Positions 15,318-25,080 of a stretch of 64,000 nucleotides of DNA are shown piece by piece. Each line of letters opens with the position of its first letter. The first letter of the stretch is position 1. The stretch comes from Chryseobacterium sp. HSC-36S06. GTDB taxonomy: Bacteria; Bacteroidota; Bacteroidia; Flavobacteriales; Weeksellaceae. The notes under the pieces are model-generated. The model was not told the DNA's origin, made no database searches, and saw nothing but the letters and a program-made list of their open reading frames with translations. The stretch is from NCBI RefSeq assembly GCF_024171485.1, contig NZ_JALJZX010000001.1, positions 1 to 64,000 on the forward strand. The letters are read 5' to 3'. Made by a program: the position numbers and the translations under genes.

Positions 15318-16637
15318 TTGCTTACTCAAAAGACTTTCAAAGAAACACTCACCAATCTGCACAAAAATCGCGGCACGGGCAATTATCTGCTTGCGGTAAG
15401 TGGCGGGGCAGATTCTATGGTGCTTCTTTATTTATTCAGCCAATCCGGATTGCATTTTGAAGTGGCGCATGTAAACTATAAACTTCGCGGTAAAGATTCG
15501 GAAGCCGACAGAGAAACGGTAGAAAATTACTGCCTTGAAAATAATATTGATTTTCATCTTTATGAAGTCTCCGCGAAAGATCAGCAGCCTGAAAATTCGA
15601 TCCAGAACTGGGCAAGAAATCTTCGTTATGCATTTTTCAGAAAGGTTCAGAAAGAGCGGGAACTCCAATTTTTAGTCACTGCCCATCATCTCAATGACCA
15701 ACTTGAAACTTTCCTCATCAATCTTTCAAAAGCTTCGGGAATCAAGGGTTTAAGTGGAATGCCTGCAAATGAAAACCAGGTTCTGCGCCCGCTTTTACAG
15801 TTTTCGAAAGATGACATTTATGATTTCGCTGAAGAACATCAGATTAAATTCCGCGAAGACCTATCAAACAGAAAAAACGATTACCTCCGGAATTTTATCC
15901 GAAACGAAATTGCACCGAAACTTTTCAGGACCAATGACCATTTTCTGGAGAACTTCGCAAAAAGCCTTACTTACCTAAACCAGGTTAAAGATTTCGCGGA
16001 TGAAAAAATTAAAGAAATCGAACGGAAAATTATTTCTGAAAAAGAAGGCTTCATCCAAATTCAAAAAGCAACATTTGCACAACAATCAGATTTTGTAAAG
16101 TTTGAAATCCTGAAAAAATTAGGTTTCGACGATATTGAAGAATTTCCAAAAATATTGAGAGCAGAAAAAGGAAAGGTTTTTCACGCTCAAGATTTCAAGT
16201 TAACGGTGGACAGGGAATATTTTGTTCTGACTGGAAAAACCAGTGAAAAATCAGAGTTCCCAAATTCAGATGAAGAAATAATAGTTGCAGAAAGTTTAGA
16301 TACAATTAAAGACCACACATTTTCACTCTCGCAGTTTATTTCTTCTGAAAGTAATGCGCCATCAGATTTAAAATGGATTTTTGATGGAGAGAAACTCCAG
16401 TTTCCGCTGAAATTGCGTAAGAAAAAACCCGGCGATCTGTTTTTCCCAATCGGGATGATAGGTAAAAAGACCATCTCCAAATTTTTTAAGGATGAAAAAA
16501 TCCCTATTTTAGCCCAGCAAAAAATCTGGCTCCTTTGTGACGGTATTGATAATGTTTTAGGAATCATTCCTTTTCGCCAGGACCGCAGATTTGCTGCAGA
16601 AGTAAATTCAAAAAGTAAAATAACGATTACCTTTTAA
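15318..16637 (+). CDS. tilS: tRNA(Ile)-lysidine synthetase
   Basis: A 439-residue protein with the PP-loop motif LAVSGGADSMVLLYL near residue 30. TilS converts C34 of the CAU-anticodon tRNA-Ile to lysidine, so that it reads AUA. Further family marks are VAHVNYKLRGKDSEADRE, TAHHLNDQLETFLINL and GLSGMPANENQVLRPLL. The C-terminal part (after about 340) includes KKPGDLFFPIGMIGKKTISKFFKD, the TilS C-terminal domain. The first ATG lies inside the PP-loop, so the start must be non-ATG; TTG at 15318 gives the normal N-terminus. Confidence 0.96.
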   Translation: MLTQKTFKETLTNLHKNRGTGNYLLAVSGGADSMVLLYLFSQSGLHFEVAHVNYKLRGKDSEADRETVENYCLENNIDFHLYEVSAKDQQPENSIQNWARNLRYAFFRKVQKERELQFLVTAHHLNDQLETFLINLSKASGIKGLSGMPANENQVLRPLLQFSKDDIYDFAEEHQIKFREDLSNRKNDYLRNFIRNEIAPKLFRTNDHFLENFAKSLTYLNQVKDFADEKIKEIERKIISEKEGFIQIQKATFAQQSDFVKFEILKKLGFDDIEEFPKILRAEKGKVFHAQDFKLTVDREYFVLTGKTSEKSEFPNSDEEIIVAESLDTIKDHTFSLSQFISSESNAPSDLKWIFDGEKLQFPLKLRKKKPGDLFFPIGMIGKKTISKFFKDEKIPILAQQKIWLLCDGIDNVLGIIPFRQDRRFAAEVNSKSKITITF

Positions 16638-16666
16638 CCAAAAACTGGTTCAAAACAAAAGTAAAA

Positions 16667-18748
16667 ATGAAATTTAAAAATTGGCTTGTACTGCTCCTGG
16701 TTTTTCTCTTCCAGGGAATCTCGGCACAGATAAAAGATCCTGTAAAATTCAAATACAATATTAATTCGTTGCCAAACGGCGTTTATGAAGCTGTTTTAAC
16801 GGCAACCATCGAGAAAAACTGGCATATTTACTCCAAAGATCTGCCGCCGGATTCGGGAATTCCTACAGAAATGCTTCTTTCATCCAAAGAAGGAATTCAG
16901 CTGGTAGGAAGTGTGGTTGAGGTCGGAAAAAAGCACGATGAATTCTCAGAGGCTTTTGGCGCTCAGATCGTGTACTATTCGGATTTGGTGCTCTTTAAAC
17001 AGAAATTTAAACTGAAAGACAATACCAAACCCGCCACAGTTACAGCAGAAATAACGTATCAAACGTGTAACGACCGTGTTTGTCTCGCTCCGAATACGCT
17101 GGAATTCGACCAGAAAATTACACCAACTTCCACCGGCAACGCTGCAATCACACAGGCTGAAACTCCTGAAGAGGCCGCTACTCCGGCGGAAGCTGCTGCA
17201 AGCGTAGATTCAGCGACACTTACCACTTCAGAAAGTACTACTACCGTTTCGCCAATTAAAACTGAACAGAAAGGCCTGAAAGTAGAATCCATCGATTTTA
17301 AAAATCCACAGACCGACTGCGGAATTGAAGCCCAGCAAAACACCGAAAACTTCTGGACTTATCTGCTTCTCGGATTCTTTGGCGGATTAATCGCTTTGCT
17401 TACCCCATGCGTATTCCCAATGATTCCTTTAACGGTTTCATTCTTTACAAAAGGAAACAAAGACAAGGCAAAAGGCAAACGCGATGCTTTCATTTACGGA
17501 TTTTTCATCCTGCTGATCTTTGTTTTATTAAGTGTTCCGTTCCATATTATTGACGGGATTGCGGGGAATATTTTCAACCAGATTTCAACAAGTGTATGGC
17601 TGAATGTAACCTTCTTCATCATCTTTATATTTTTTGCGGGAAGTTTCTTCGGATATTACGACATCACGCTGCCAAGTTCTATTGCCAATAAATCTTCTAA
17701 GGCGGAAGATGCCGGAGGTTTGATCGGAATTTTCTTCATGGCGTTGACGTTGGTTATCGTATCCTTCTCCTGTACCGGACCAATTTTAGGAAGTTTGCTG
17801 GGAAGTGCAGTGACAGGCTCCGCCAACGTACCGATGTTGCTGACATTTGCTCTGGCAGGTTTCGGACTAAGCTGGGCGATTGTTTTCGGTCTTTTAGCAT
17901 TGTTCCCGCAAGCTTTGCAAAGTTTACCAAAATCAGGCGGTTGGATGAACACCGTGAAAGTGGTTTTAGGTTTTATCGAACTCGGACTGGCATTGAAATT
18001 CTTATCTAAAGCAGATTTGGTTTCCAAAACATTTTTCCTGAAAAGAGAACTTTTCATTGCGCTCTGGATTTTAATCGCAATCGGATTGGTTCTTTATCTA
18101 TTTGGAAAGATCCGCTTCCCGCATGATGATAAAAAACCCAAAATATCTTTAGCACGAAAAATATTTGGCTTCCTCGGAATCGGATTTATCATTTATCTGG
18201 TTCAGGGACTCTTCCCTGCCGAAAGACCAACACTTCAGCATCTGAGTGGAATTTTGCCTCCGATTAATGTGAGTTATCTACACAAAGAAGAAGACGGTAT
18301 TTTAGGAATGCATCCTTCCCATGATTATTTTGAAGCCATTGAAATTGCCAAAAAAGAAAACAAGCCGTTGCTGATTGACTTCACCGGTTACGGCTGCGAA
18401 AACTGCCGTAAAATGGAAGAATTCGTGTGGAGCGAACCCGATATTTTACCTATTCTTCAGAATGATGTAGTTCTGGCTTCTCTTTATGTTGATGATAAGG
18501 AAGCACTGCCTGAAAGCGAGCAGACTTCTGTAGATATGGGTAACGGACAGAAGAAAAAAATCAAGACGATCGGTGACAAATGGAGCCTTTTCCAGCAGAT
18601 TAATTTCAATAATAATTCGCAGCCGCATTATGTTTTGGTTTCACCGGAGGGCAAAGTGATCAACACTCCGGTTTCGGGTTATATGCCGAAAGAAGATTTC
18701 AAAAACTTCCTGACCTGTGGAATCGAATTCTTCAAAAAGAATAAGTAA
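16667..18748 (+). CDS. dsbD: Thiol:disulfide interchange protein DsbD
   Basis: A 693-residue protein. The signal peptide ends near residue 20 (GISA), residues about 25-150 are the periplasmic DsbD N-terminal domain with the cysteine pair TCNDRVC, and a Thr/Ala/Glu-rich linker follows. The membrane domain (about 230-490) carries LTPCVFPMIPLTVSFF and SFSCTGPILGSLLGS, whose cysteines move electrons across the membrane. The C-terminal thioredoxin domain has the active site GCENC near residue 576. DsbD brings reducing power from cytoplasmic thioredoxin to the periplasm. It lies 30 bases after tilS and ends at a bidirectional terminator. Confidence 0.95.
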   Translation: MKFKNWLVLLLVFLFQGISAQIKDPVKFKYNINSLPNGVYEAVLTATIEKNWHIYSKDLPPDSGIPTEMLLSSKEGIQLVGSVVEVGKKHDEFSEAFGAQIVYYSDLVLFKQKFKLKDNTKPATVTAEITYQTCNDRVCLAPNTLEFDQKITPTSTGNAAITQAETPEEAATPAEAAASVDSATLTTSESTTTVSPIKTEQKGLKVESIDFKNPQTDCGIEAQQNTENFWTYLLLGFFGGLIALLTPCVFPMIPLTVSFFTKGNKDKAKGKRDAFIYGFFILLIFVLLSVPFHIIDGIAGNIFNQISTSVWLNVTFFIIFIFFAGSFFGYYDITLPSSIANKSSKAEDAGGLIGIFFMALTLVIVSFSCTGPILGSLLGSAVTGSANVPMLLTFALAGFGLSWAIVFGLLALFPQALQSLPKSGGWMNTVKVVLGFIELGLALKFLSKADLVSKTFFLKRELFIALWILIAIGLVLYLFGKIRFPHDDKKPKISLARKIFGFLGIGFIIYLVQGLFPAERPTLQHLSGILPPINVSYLHKEEDGILGMHPSHDYFEAIEIAKKENKPLLIDFTGYGCENCRKMEEFVWSEPDILPILQNDVVLASLYVDDKEALPESEQTSVDMGNGQKKKIKTIGDKWSLFQQINFNNNSQPHYVLVSPEGKVINTPVSGYMPKEDFKNFLTCGIEFFKKNK

Positions 18749-18761
18749 AAGATGTAAATAG

Positions 18762-18793
18762 AAAATGTCCGCCAAAAAAGCGGACATTTTTAT
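18762..18793. terminator. Bidirectional terminator between dsbD and a lipoprotein gene
   Basis: Stem AAAATGTCCGC (18762-18772) with GCGGACATTTT (18780-18790). A-run on the left and T-run on the right let it serve both converging genes. Confidence 0.88.
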
Positions 18794-18812
18794 ATTAAAA
18801 TTTCTCTGAGAT

Positions 18813-19322
18813 TTAAGGATTAGTAACAGGAACACTGCTGAACCCTATGGAAGTTTTCAGTGAAATATCAGACGTTGGTGACTGTTTCAAAACATACACG
18901 ACTCTTGCCTGTACCGCGCCCGATTTCATCATATTATCCAGAGCCTGGGAAGTATTCACATCTAATGAAAGTGAACTTCCAACATTATCGCCAATCGCAT
19001 CTCTGGAGGCAACCAGAACTTCATTGCTTCCGTTATTCGAAAGATAAACCTGTACCGACTTGAAAATTCCCATACTTGTATTATTCGGCACCGTCATCGT
19101 AGCACTGGAAACTCTGATATCTCTTACGTTAGCTCCCGCGCCGGTAAGCTGATTAATGCTCTGAGCCGGCGACACATTAGACAACGTGGTGTTTGCGGGA
19201 GAACCCGAAGTTACCAAAACTGTCGCATTGTATGGAAATGTGTTCTGTAAAATGGATGAAACGGTAGAACAGCTCGCTAAGGTAGCCGTAGCAACAACCG
19301 CTGATAAAAATAAATTTTTCAT
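18813..19322 (-). CDS. Hypothetical lipoprotein
   Basis: A 169-residue protein with a lipoprotein signal (LASC lipobox, Cys18). The mature part is rich in Ser, Thr, Asn and Val with alternating hydrophobic residues, which suggests a beta-sandwich domain: SVQVYLSNNGSNEVLVASRD and ARVVYVLKQSPTSDISLK. I do not recognise the family. It stands alone between dsbD on the other strand and another lipoprotein gene. Confidence 0.8.
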   Translation of the reverse strand: MKNLFLSAVVATATLASCSTVSSILQNTFPYNATVLVTSGSPANTTLSNVSPAQSINQLTGAGANVRDIRVSSATMTVPNNTSMGIFKSVQVYLSNNGSNEVLVASRDAIGDNVGSSLSLDVNTSQALDNMMKSGAVQARVVYVLKQSPTSDISLKTSIGFSSVPVTNP

Positions 19323-19410
19323 AATAGTAAATTTTGATTTCAGTCTCTCATTCAGAAATTATACCAAGTCAGTGAATTAACAGAAGATTAACTATGGCTG
19401 ACTCTTATAA

Positions 19411-19908
19411 TTATCTGATGTTTACAGAAAAATTTCCTTTAACATCACCCGAAGCCATATTGCTTTTGCCGATGATAAGCCACAATTCTCCACCGCCTTT
19501 TACAGCATAATTAATCTGTCTTCCAAAGGGTCCGTCGAATGAGCCATTCGGCAGTTTGATCTGATTGAAACGGATATTCATGTCAGGTTTCTCAGGCATA
19601 ATTTCTCCGGTTATATTCTGACCTTTGAAATTTTTAATTTTTAGAATGAACTGCTGGTCTTCCTCAGTGAATTCTTCACCGATACTGAAAGGAATCTGTT
19701 GTGCATCTGCGGTTCTAATGATTTTATTTCCGTCAACTTCTCTCATCATCCCCTGTCTTCCTGCGGCAGTTTCAGCCACATTCGCAGTATCGTTCTCTAA
19801 TTTTGGGTTTTGTGCGACAGTATCAGCAGTAGAAGCTGACATCTTCACGGACTCCGTCTTATTGCAGGACAAAAGGAATATCGGTATGAGCAGGATTAGT
19901 TTTTTCAT
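19411..19908 (-). CDS. Hypothetical lipoprotein
   Basis: A 165-residue protein with a short lipoprotein signal (FLLSC, Cys15). The mature part holds an acidic stretch and then a beta-rich C-terminal half with MNIRFNQIKLPNGSFDGPFG and a closing GGELWLIIGKSNMASGDVKGN. No named domain is recognised. Its start codon overlaps the stop of the upstream membrane protein by one base, so the two are coupled. Confidence 0.8.
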   Translation of the reverse strand: MKKLILLIPIFLLSCNKTESVKMSASTADTVAQNPKLENDTANVAETAAGRQGMMREVDGNKIIRTADAQQIPFSIGEEFTEEDQQFILKIKNFKGQNITGEIMPEKPDMNIRFNQIKLPNGSFDGPFGRQINYAVKGGGELWLIIGKSNMASGDVKGNFSVNIR

Positions 19909-21275
19909 TATTTCTGAGGTTTTAATGTTTGGTAGTATATGATTTTGGAAAGGAAGCTTTTGTCCTGTTCTTTAGAGATTTCGCTTGGTTTTGTAGTTTT
20001 CTCAAATTCATTTGGATACGTTTTAATAAGCAGTTCATCATTGTAATTCAGGCTTTTGTAAAAATCAAAAGAGCCTTTATCATTGGTGATATTATATACC
20101 GTCGCCAGATTTCCCCAATTGATGAAAGACGTGGCCAAAACCGTTCCATAAAAATACCATGACATTTGGTTAAACATAAAAGCATTGGTTTTCTGATGTT
20201 TGATTTTGATGAAAGTAAAAATGAGCCCGATAAATGCAAGAACCATAAAAGCATAAACGCCCAGCCTTTTATAGGTAATACCTGAACTGAGAACATATTC
20301 AGAGTTTTTAGCAAAGGCGGAAATCACCAATACCGCATTAAGGAATATCCAGATCTTAGCGAGAAGTTTTAAGGTTCCGGCTTTGCGGTCAAAATTGAAC
20401 TTGCCTTTAAAATAAAACATAATCACCAAAACTGCCATTACAATCGATAAAATTACGGCGTTTACCCTGTCGTGGGTTTCAACGGAAAGTTCGCTGGGCG
20501 ATTTGGGAACCTCAACAAACTGTTCATAATTAAAGGTGAAAATAAAGACCAAAAGCAAAATATTAAGTGCGACAAAGGAAATGACGCCGCTCATTCTTTC
20601 AGAATCAATATCCAGAAAAGAGCCGGAGACTGGAATCTCCTTATCCTCATTTAAAAAATCATTCTTGAAATGATGGTTTAAACTGAAGATGAACTTTTCA
20701 ATTTTAAAATTCCAGAAATTGAATGCAACGAAGAATCCAAGTGTGCCGAGAACAATAAACTGCCAAAGATCGAAACTGAATTTCCAACCGGAGAAAAAGT
20801 CCGAGAAATGTTCACTTCCTAGAACGTAAACGCCAAAAAATACGAGCACGAAAAATAAAGGAATCAAAAAAAGAGCGGTTACTTTCTTCAGTGTTTCCGG
20901 CATATTTCTTTTCGGAAGCCAGTCTTCAAACTTGAAAAACCGGTAAATAAAGGTCCCGAAATTTACCGCAAACACCGGAATCACCAACAATGATTTCAGA
21001 TCGCGGTTTTTCGATTTAAAAGACAGCAGAAAGAGAGAAGTGAATACCGCCAGAAACGAAGCAAAATCTCCGTACCAGGCAAAAGCTACGCTGGAAAGAA
21101 TACCGGCAACAAAAACCATAACAAAAGCACGCGTCCGGTTTTCTTCCGGAGTGTGAATGAGGGTAAGTAAGGCATACGCAACCCCTAAAAGTCCAAAATT
21201 AACGCCCATTTCTTCACCATAAAAGAGCGTGACAAACAGAACTGTGGTAAGAAGAATTAACTGATGTGTTTTCAT
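19908..21275 (-). CDS. Multi-spanning membrane protein, DUF4153/DUF4173-like
   Basis: A 455-residue protein with about ten to twelve hydrophobic helices. The layout, with FGVYVLGSEHFSDFF, a mid-region RMSGVISFVALNILLLVFIF and a late helix pair ending in a soluble C-terminus, resembles the DUF4153/DUF4173 membrane family. No enzymatic motif is visible. The next gene, a lipoprotein, overlaps it by one base. A small winged-helix regulator gene lies upstream. Confidence 0.75.
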   Translation of the reverse strand: MKTHQLILLTTVLFVTLFYGEEMGVNFGLLGVAYALLTLIHTPEENRTRAFVMVFVAGILSSVAFAWYGDFASFLAVFTSLFLLSFKSKNRDLKSLLVIPVFAVNFGTFIYRFFKFEDWLPKRNMPETLKKVTALFLIPLFFVLVFFGVYVLGSEHFSDFFSGWKFSFDLWQFIVLGTLGFFVAFNFWNFKIEKFIFSLNHHFKNDFLNEDKEIPVSGSFLDIDSERMSGVISFVALNILLLVFIFTFNYEQFVEVPKSPSELSVETHDRVNAVILSIVMAVLVIMFYFKGKFNFDRKAGTLKLLAKIWIFLNAVLVISAFAKNSEYVLSSGITYKRLGVYAFMVLAFIGLIFTFIKIKHQKTNAFMFNQMSWYFYGTVLATSFINWGNLATVYNITNDKGSFDFYKSLNYNDELLIKTYPNEFEKTTKPSEISKEQDKSFLSKIIYYQTLKPQK

Positions 21276-21346
21276 GATATTATTTTAAAAATTACAAATT
21301 TCAAAGGACTTTGCATTACAAAGCAAATAAGCAAAAAAATATAGGC

Positions 21347-21637
21347 TTAACGACCCAATAATTTTTCAAGAGCCGCAAGATGTTCTTTAAACGCGTTTTT
21401 ACCGGCATCTGTAACATGGTAAGAAGTTTTCGGTTTTTTACCGACAAATTCTTTCTTCACTTCAATATATTTAGACTTTTCCAGAGCAGTGCTGTGGCTT
21501 GCCAGGTTACCATCGGTAATCTCCAGCAAATTTTTCATTTCGGTAAAATCAACCCACTCATTTACCATCAGAACAGACATAATGCCCAGCCTGACACGGC
21601 TTTCGAATTCTTTGTTGAGTTTACTGATGTTGATCAT
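21347..21637 (-). CDS. Winged-helix transcriptional regulator
   Basis: A 96-residue one-domain DNA-binding protein. The sequence LGIMSVLMVNEWVDFTEMKNLLEITDGNLASHSTALE is the helix-turn-helix of the winged-helix family often found in Bacteroidota, and KKPKTSYHVTDAGKNAF forms the wing. Such regulators usually control the membrane gene next to them. Here the 205-residue membrane protein lies 43 bases upstream in the same direction, so the regulator is probably autoregulated with it. Confidence 0.9.
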   Translation of the reverse strand: MINISKLNKEFESRVRLGIMSVLMVNEWVDFTEMKNLLEITDGNLASHSTALEKSKYIEVKKEFVGKKPKTSYHVTDAGKNAFKEHLAALEKLLGR

Positions 21638-21680
21638 TATAGATTATTACCGATTGCTGTTCTAATATTTTTGTTCCCTG

Positions 21681-22298
21681 TTACTTATATTTCTTGTGCA
21701 TTACCAGGCCATAAACAATATGCAGAGCGCCAAATCCAATCGCCCAGAAAACCAATCCCCAACCCAGGAAAAATAAAGAAAGAAGCCCGAGAGCGATCTG
21801 GCAATATCCTAAATTCTGAATATCCGTAAATGTATATTTTGAGGCACTGACTAAAGCAAGTCCATAAAAAATTAAGGTAGCCGGCGCAATAAAAACAAAC
21901 ATCCCATGATAGAGCATTCCGAGGCAAAACAAACCGCCGGTTACTAGCGGAACTGCAAAGTTAAAAAGCAGTCTTTTGGTAGTCTGATCCCATATCTTCA
22001 GGTTTTTTTCTTTACTTTTTTTCGCAGTAAAGATATAACCGGATAAAATGGCAAGTACAAGAATAACAAAACCCGCAAGCAGCAATTCAGAGACCAGATC
22101 GCCGGAGTACAGATTAGTCTTTCCTTCAAAATAATCAATGCCTTCACGCTTCAGAATATAATAAACATAGCCGGCGCCCAGCAAAGCGACAAGCCCGGCA
22201 AAAACACCGGAAAGTCCACTGAGGGAGATGAATCTTGAACTGCGCTCCATCATGCTGCGGATATGCGAAAGGTCTTCCTGATAATTTTTTGACTCCAT
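21681..22298 (-). CDS. Membrane protein of the regulator operon
   Basis: A 205-residue protein. Residues 1-27 are soluble (YQEDLSHIRSMMERSSRFIS), then about five hydrophobic helices follow. The ending FFLGWGLVFWAIGFGALHIVYGLVMHKKYK fits a family found in Bacteroidota just before a winged-helix regulator gene. It probably senses or affects the membrane, but nothing in the sequence shows how. Confidence 0.82.
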   Translation of the reverse strand: MESKNYQEDLSHIRSMMERSSRFISLSGLSGVFAGLVALLGAGYVYYILKREGIDYFEGKTNLYSGDLVSELLLAGFVILVLAILSGYIFTAKKSKEKNLKIWDQTTKRLLFNFAVPLVTGGLFCLGMLYHGMFVFIAPATLIFYGLALVSASKYTFTDIQNLGYCQIALGLLSLFFLGWGLVFWAIGFGALHIVYGLVMHKKYK

Positions 22299-22458
22299 AA
22301 AAAAGCACTTTGAATTGCAAAGTTAATATATTTATTGATCCGACAAAATATTTTTTCGTTTCAGAAGAAAGAAAACAGCACTAAACTAAAAGGGTTTACC
22401 TGCGGGCGGGTAAATGTTATAAACCTGAAAATTTGTATCTTTATTGCCAAATTCAGAT

Positions 22459-22680
22459 ATGTTCAAAAACTTCAGACATACCATGGAAAGGCAGTGGTTT
22501 GGCGTCCTCACAAGAATGGGCGCAAAACTGGGGATCCCCGTGTCGAAACTCCGCGTATTCTTTATTTACTCAACTTTTGCAACAGCAGGTGTTTTCTTTC
22601 TGATATACCTCGGACTCGCCTTTACACTGTGGATTAAAGATATGTTTATCACCAGGCGGCCAAGTGTTTTCGATCTGTAA
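22459..22680 (+). CDS. PspC domain protein
   Basis: A 73-residue protein starting at MFKNFRHTMERQWFG. It contains the PspC signature VLTRMGAKLGIPVSKLRVFF followed by one long hydrophobic helix (about residues 37-58). PspC proteins are membrane-bound partners in phage-shock-type envelope stress responses; in Bacteroidota the family often stands alone. A TTG 15 bases upstream is also in frame, but the ATG is the better start. Confidence 0.85.
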   Translation: MFKNFRHTMERQWFGVLTRMGAKLGIPVSKLRVFFIYSTFATAGVFFLIYLGLAFTLWIKDMFITRRPSVFDL

Positions 22681-22742
22681 ACATATTTCAGCACCAGCAT
22701 CATTGTAATCTTTTAACGGCTTGAAACTTGTATTGAGCATAA

Positions 22743-23276
22743 ATGATACAGCGTTTATTTTTTATGGAATATTTACACATTACCTCTTTCGACGATTATC
22801 GCGTTGAAGAAATTTACAAGTCCTATTGTGAGACTTTTCCTGAAGATGAAAGGCGGAGCGAACAGCAGTTCCGACAGCTTTTTTCTCATCCGCGGGTTAA
22901 AGTTTTTTCCGTACTTGAAGACTTAAAAAACATCGGTTACCTCATTACCTGGGAACTCACTAATTTTGTGTTCATCGAACATTTCGAAATATTCTCAGAA
23001 TTCCGCAGCTTGAAATACGGCTCGGAAATCATTGGTCATCTTTATAAAAACTACTCGCATATTGTGTTGGAAGCCGAACCTGCAGATCAGGATGAAACCG
23101 CTGCAAGAAGGATTTCTTTTTATGAAAGAAACGGATTTATGGTGATTGATGAAAATTACGTTCAGCCATGTTATGCACCCGATAAAAACTCACTCAGCCT
23201 TTGGCTCCTGGCCAACTGGCAGCCGGAAAAAACCGACTGGATCAAGGAGGAAATTTACGACGTCGTGTACTGCTGA
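22743..23276 (+). CDS. GNAT family N-acetyltransferase
   Basis: A 177-residue protein with the GNAT fold: FCETFPEDERRSEQQ-like N-terminal helix (YCETFPEDERRSEQQF), VKVFSVLEDLKNIGYLITW, and IEHFEIFSEFRSLKYGSEIIGHLYKN, which carries the acetyl-CoA pyrophosphate loop in a degenerate form (RSLKYGSEI). IVLEAEPADQDETAARRISFYERNGF is the late conserved strand and helix. The acceptor is unknown. A second start at 22764 (MEYLH) is just as plausible. Confidence 0.88.
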   Translation: MIQRLFFMEYLHITSFDDYRVEEIYKSYCETFPEDERRSEQQFRQLFSHPRVKVFSVLEDLKNIGYLITWELTNFVFIEHFEIFSEFRSLKYGSEIIGHLYKNYSHIVLEAEPADQDETAARRISFYERNGFMVIDENYVQPCYAPDKNSLSLWLLANWQPEKTDWIKEEIYDVVYC

Positions 23277-23368
23277 GCAAATACCCAAGGTACAAAGTAA
23301 AAAGAAACAGGTGGTTGGAAAGATGATCCGCTGAAACTATAGGCTAAAAGCCATGCGCTAACCTCCAC

Positions 23369-24100
23369 CTAATCGACCTGATACTCCAGCTTTATCGTAA
23401 TACTTGCTTCTTTTTCCTTTGAAGAAGTGTTGAAAGTTCCGCCGTACGAGAATTCTTCCGTCGAATTGGGTTCGGTGATCTGGGTCACGCCCATTGTAGC
23501 TTTCTTTAGATTACCCAATTTTGAGCCTGCATTTTCAGCGATTTTTTCTGCGCGCTCTTTAGCGTCTTTGGTAGCGTCGGCAATCATCTGCTGTTTCACA
23601 TCGGCAAGTTTGGTATAGAAATAATTGGGTGGCGAAGAAGTAAATTCTATCCCCAGATTGATGATTTCTGTAATATTACGGGAAAGATTTTCAATTTTTG
23701 CAACATCTTTACTGTCGATTGAAACCCGCTGAGAAAGCTGATAACCGGCAAACGTCTGCTGACTTCTTCCCATAGTATCAGTAGCATAATTAAACTGTTT
23801 CTGGATGTCTACCGCAGAAAATACCATTTCGTTTTTCGGGATTCCTTTGGAAGCCAGATAATTTTCAATTACTTTTTTATCGTTTGCCAGTTCGTCGTAG
23901 GCGGTTTTGAGTTCAAAACTGTTGCGCGAAAAGTTTCCGCTCCAGGCAATAAGATCCGAAGTGAATTTTTTTGTTCCCAAACCGGTGACAGAAATGGTAT
24001 TTTCCGACTGGTTGCGGTTCTTGATCGCGCTTCCTAAAAATGCAAGACCGATGATAAAACCTGCGGCAGCAATGGCGATGGCAATAATATTTCTGTTCAT
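23369..24100 (-). CDS. SIMPL (DUF541) domain protein
   Basis: A 243-residue protein with one N-terminal hydrophobic helix (about residues 4-24), then the SIMPL domain: ISVTGLGTKKFTSDLIAWSG, SRNITEIINLGIEFTSSPPN and DATKDAKERAEKIAENAGSKLG. The family is periplasmic or membrane-anchored and often linked to stress responses; its biochemical role is not settled. It stands alone, with about 90 bases of gene-free sequence on the right flank of the GNAT gene. Confidence 0.92.
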   Translation of the reverse strand: MNRNIIAIAIAAAGFIIGLAFLGSAIKNRNQSENTISVTGLGTKKFTSDLIAWSGNFSRNSFELKTAYDELANDKKVIENYLASKGIPKNEMVFSAVDIQKQFNYATDTMGRSQQTFAGYQLSQRVSIDSKDVAKIENLSRNITEIINLGIEFTSSPPNYFYTKLADVKQQMIADATKDAKERAEKIAENAGSKLGNLKKATMGVTQITEPNSTEEFSYGGTFNTSSKEKEASITIKLEYQVD

Positions 24101-24174
24101 TGGTGGTAATGGTTTATTTTTAAAGGTAAGAAAAAATTAAACGCACTTCATTAATTATAATTCCTCTAATAAAA

Positions 24175-24972
24175 TCACGTTCCAACTTTATGCGTCTTGA
24201 TGTATTCCTGATAGGCCATTTTCATCTCGGAACTGATTGCAGCGATATTAAAAGTTTTACGGTATTTTTTGGCAAGCGAATAACTGTTATCGGCATAAAT
24301 CAGGAACCGGTCAAGATCTTCTTCTGTCCAGCCCCTCGACGTATAAAAACTTAAATCGATTTCATTCTTTACCCTTCTGTAAAACTCCTGCGTTTCCGCA
24401 TAATTTGCCTTGGTGATTGGCGAACTGCTCGTTTTACCTACAAGACCTACAAGTGCAGAAATCGCTTTTATTACATCGACCTGTCCGGCATTAAAATCTC
24501 TCGGCGCAAAAGCAGAAGGAATGGAAAGTTTAGGAGAGGGTTCCGTTGGCGAAGTCCGCATATAAGAATCCATCGAAGAATTAAGCGCTACAACTTTTCT
24601 CGGTGGATCCAGAGATTTTACATCCTTCTTTAAATTACCGGTGGCCTGAAAGGCGAGTTCAACTTCTTCTATCAGATAAGCGGATTGCGTGAGGGAAATA
24701 TTAAGGGGTTGGGAATAATTACCGATTGAGATTTTCGTCGAGGCTCTCTCATAGCCGCTTTTTACAAAACGGAGCTCGTCTGAAGGTTTTGCGCCAATCA
24801 TATAATTACCGTCTTTATCGGTACTTACCTTTTCGTCCGTCCGGGTATTGATGATAACCGCGTTGGGCAGTTCAGATCCAAATTCCGAACGCACTTTTCC
24901 GAAAATGTATTCCTGAGAGTAGGCAGAAAGGGCTGTTAAAAGAAGTGAAAGCAGGAGTAGTTTTGTTCTCAA
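24175..24972 (-). CDS. Carboxypeptidase-like regulatory domain protein
   Basis: A 265-residue secreted protein with signal peptide (LLLSLLLTALSAYSQ). Residues about 20-95 form the CarboxypepD_reg-like beta-sandwich (GKVRSEFGSELPNAVIINTRT and VSTDKDGNYMIGA), a domain found at the N-terminus of many Bacteroidota outer-membrane receptors. The rest is helical with SFYTSRGWTEEDLDRFLIYADNS and has no named family known to me. It is not followed by a receptor gene here. Confidence 0.88.
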   Translation of the reverse strand: MRTKLLLLSLLLTALSAYSQEYIFGKVRSEFGSELPNAVIINTRTDEKVSTDKDGNYMIGAKPSDELRFVKSGYERASTKISIGNYSQPLNISLTQSAYLIEEVELAFQATGNLKKDVKSLDPPRKVVALNSSMDSYMRTSPTEPSPKLSIPSAFAPRDFNAGQVDVIKAISALVGLVGKTSSSPITKANYAETQEFYRRVKNEIDLSFYTSRGWTEEDLDRFLIYADNSYSLAKKYRKTFNIAAISSEMKMAYQEYIKTHKVGT

Positions 24973-25080
24973 GGTTTAAAATTTTTACTAAAAGTAATTT
25001 TATTTTAACTACGCTTTTCAAAGTTTAACCTCCGTTAACGCTTTTATGAATTTTTTAGAAATTTCTCTTCCCGTAAACGT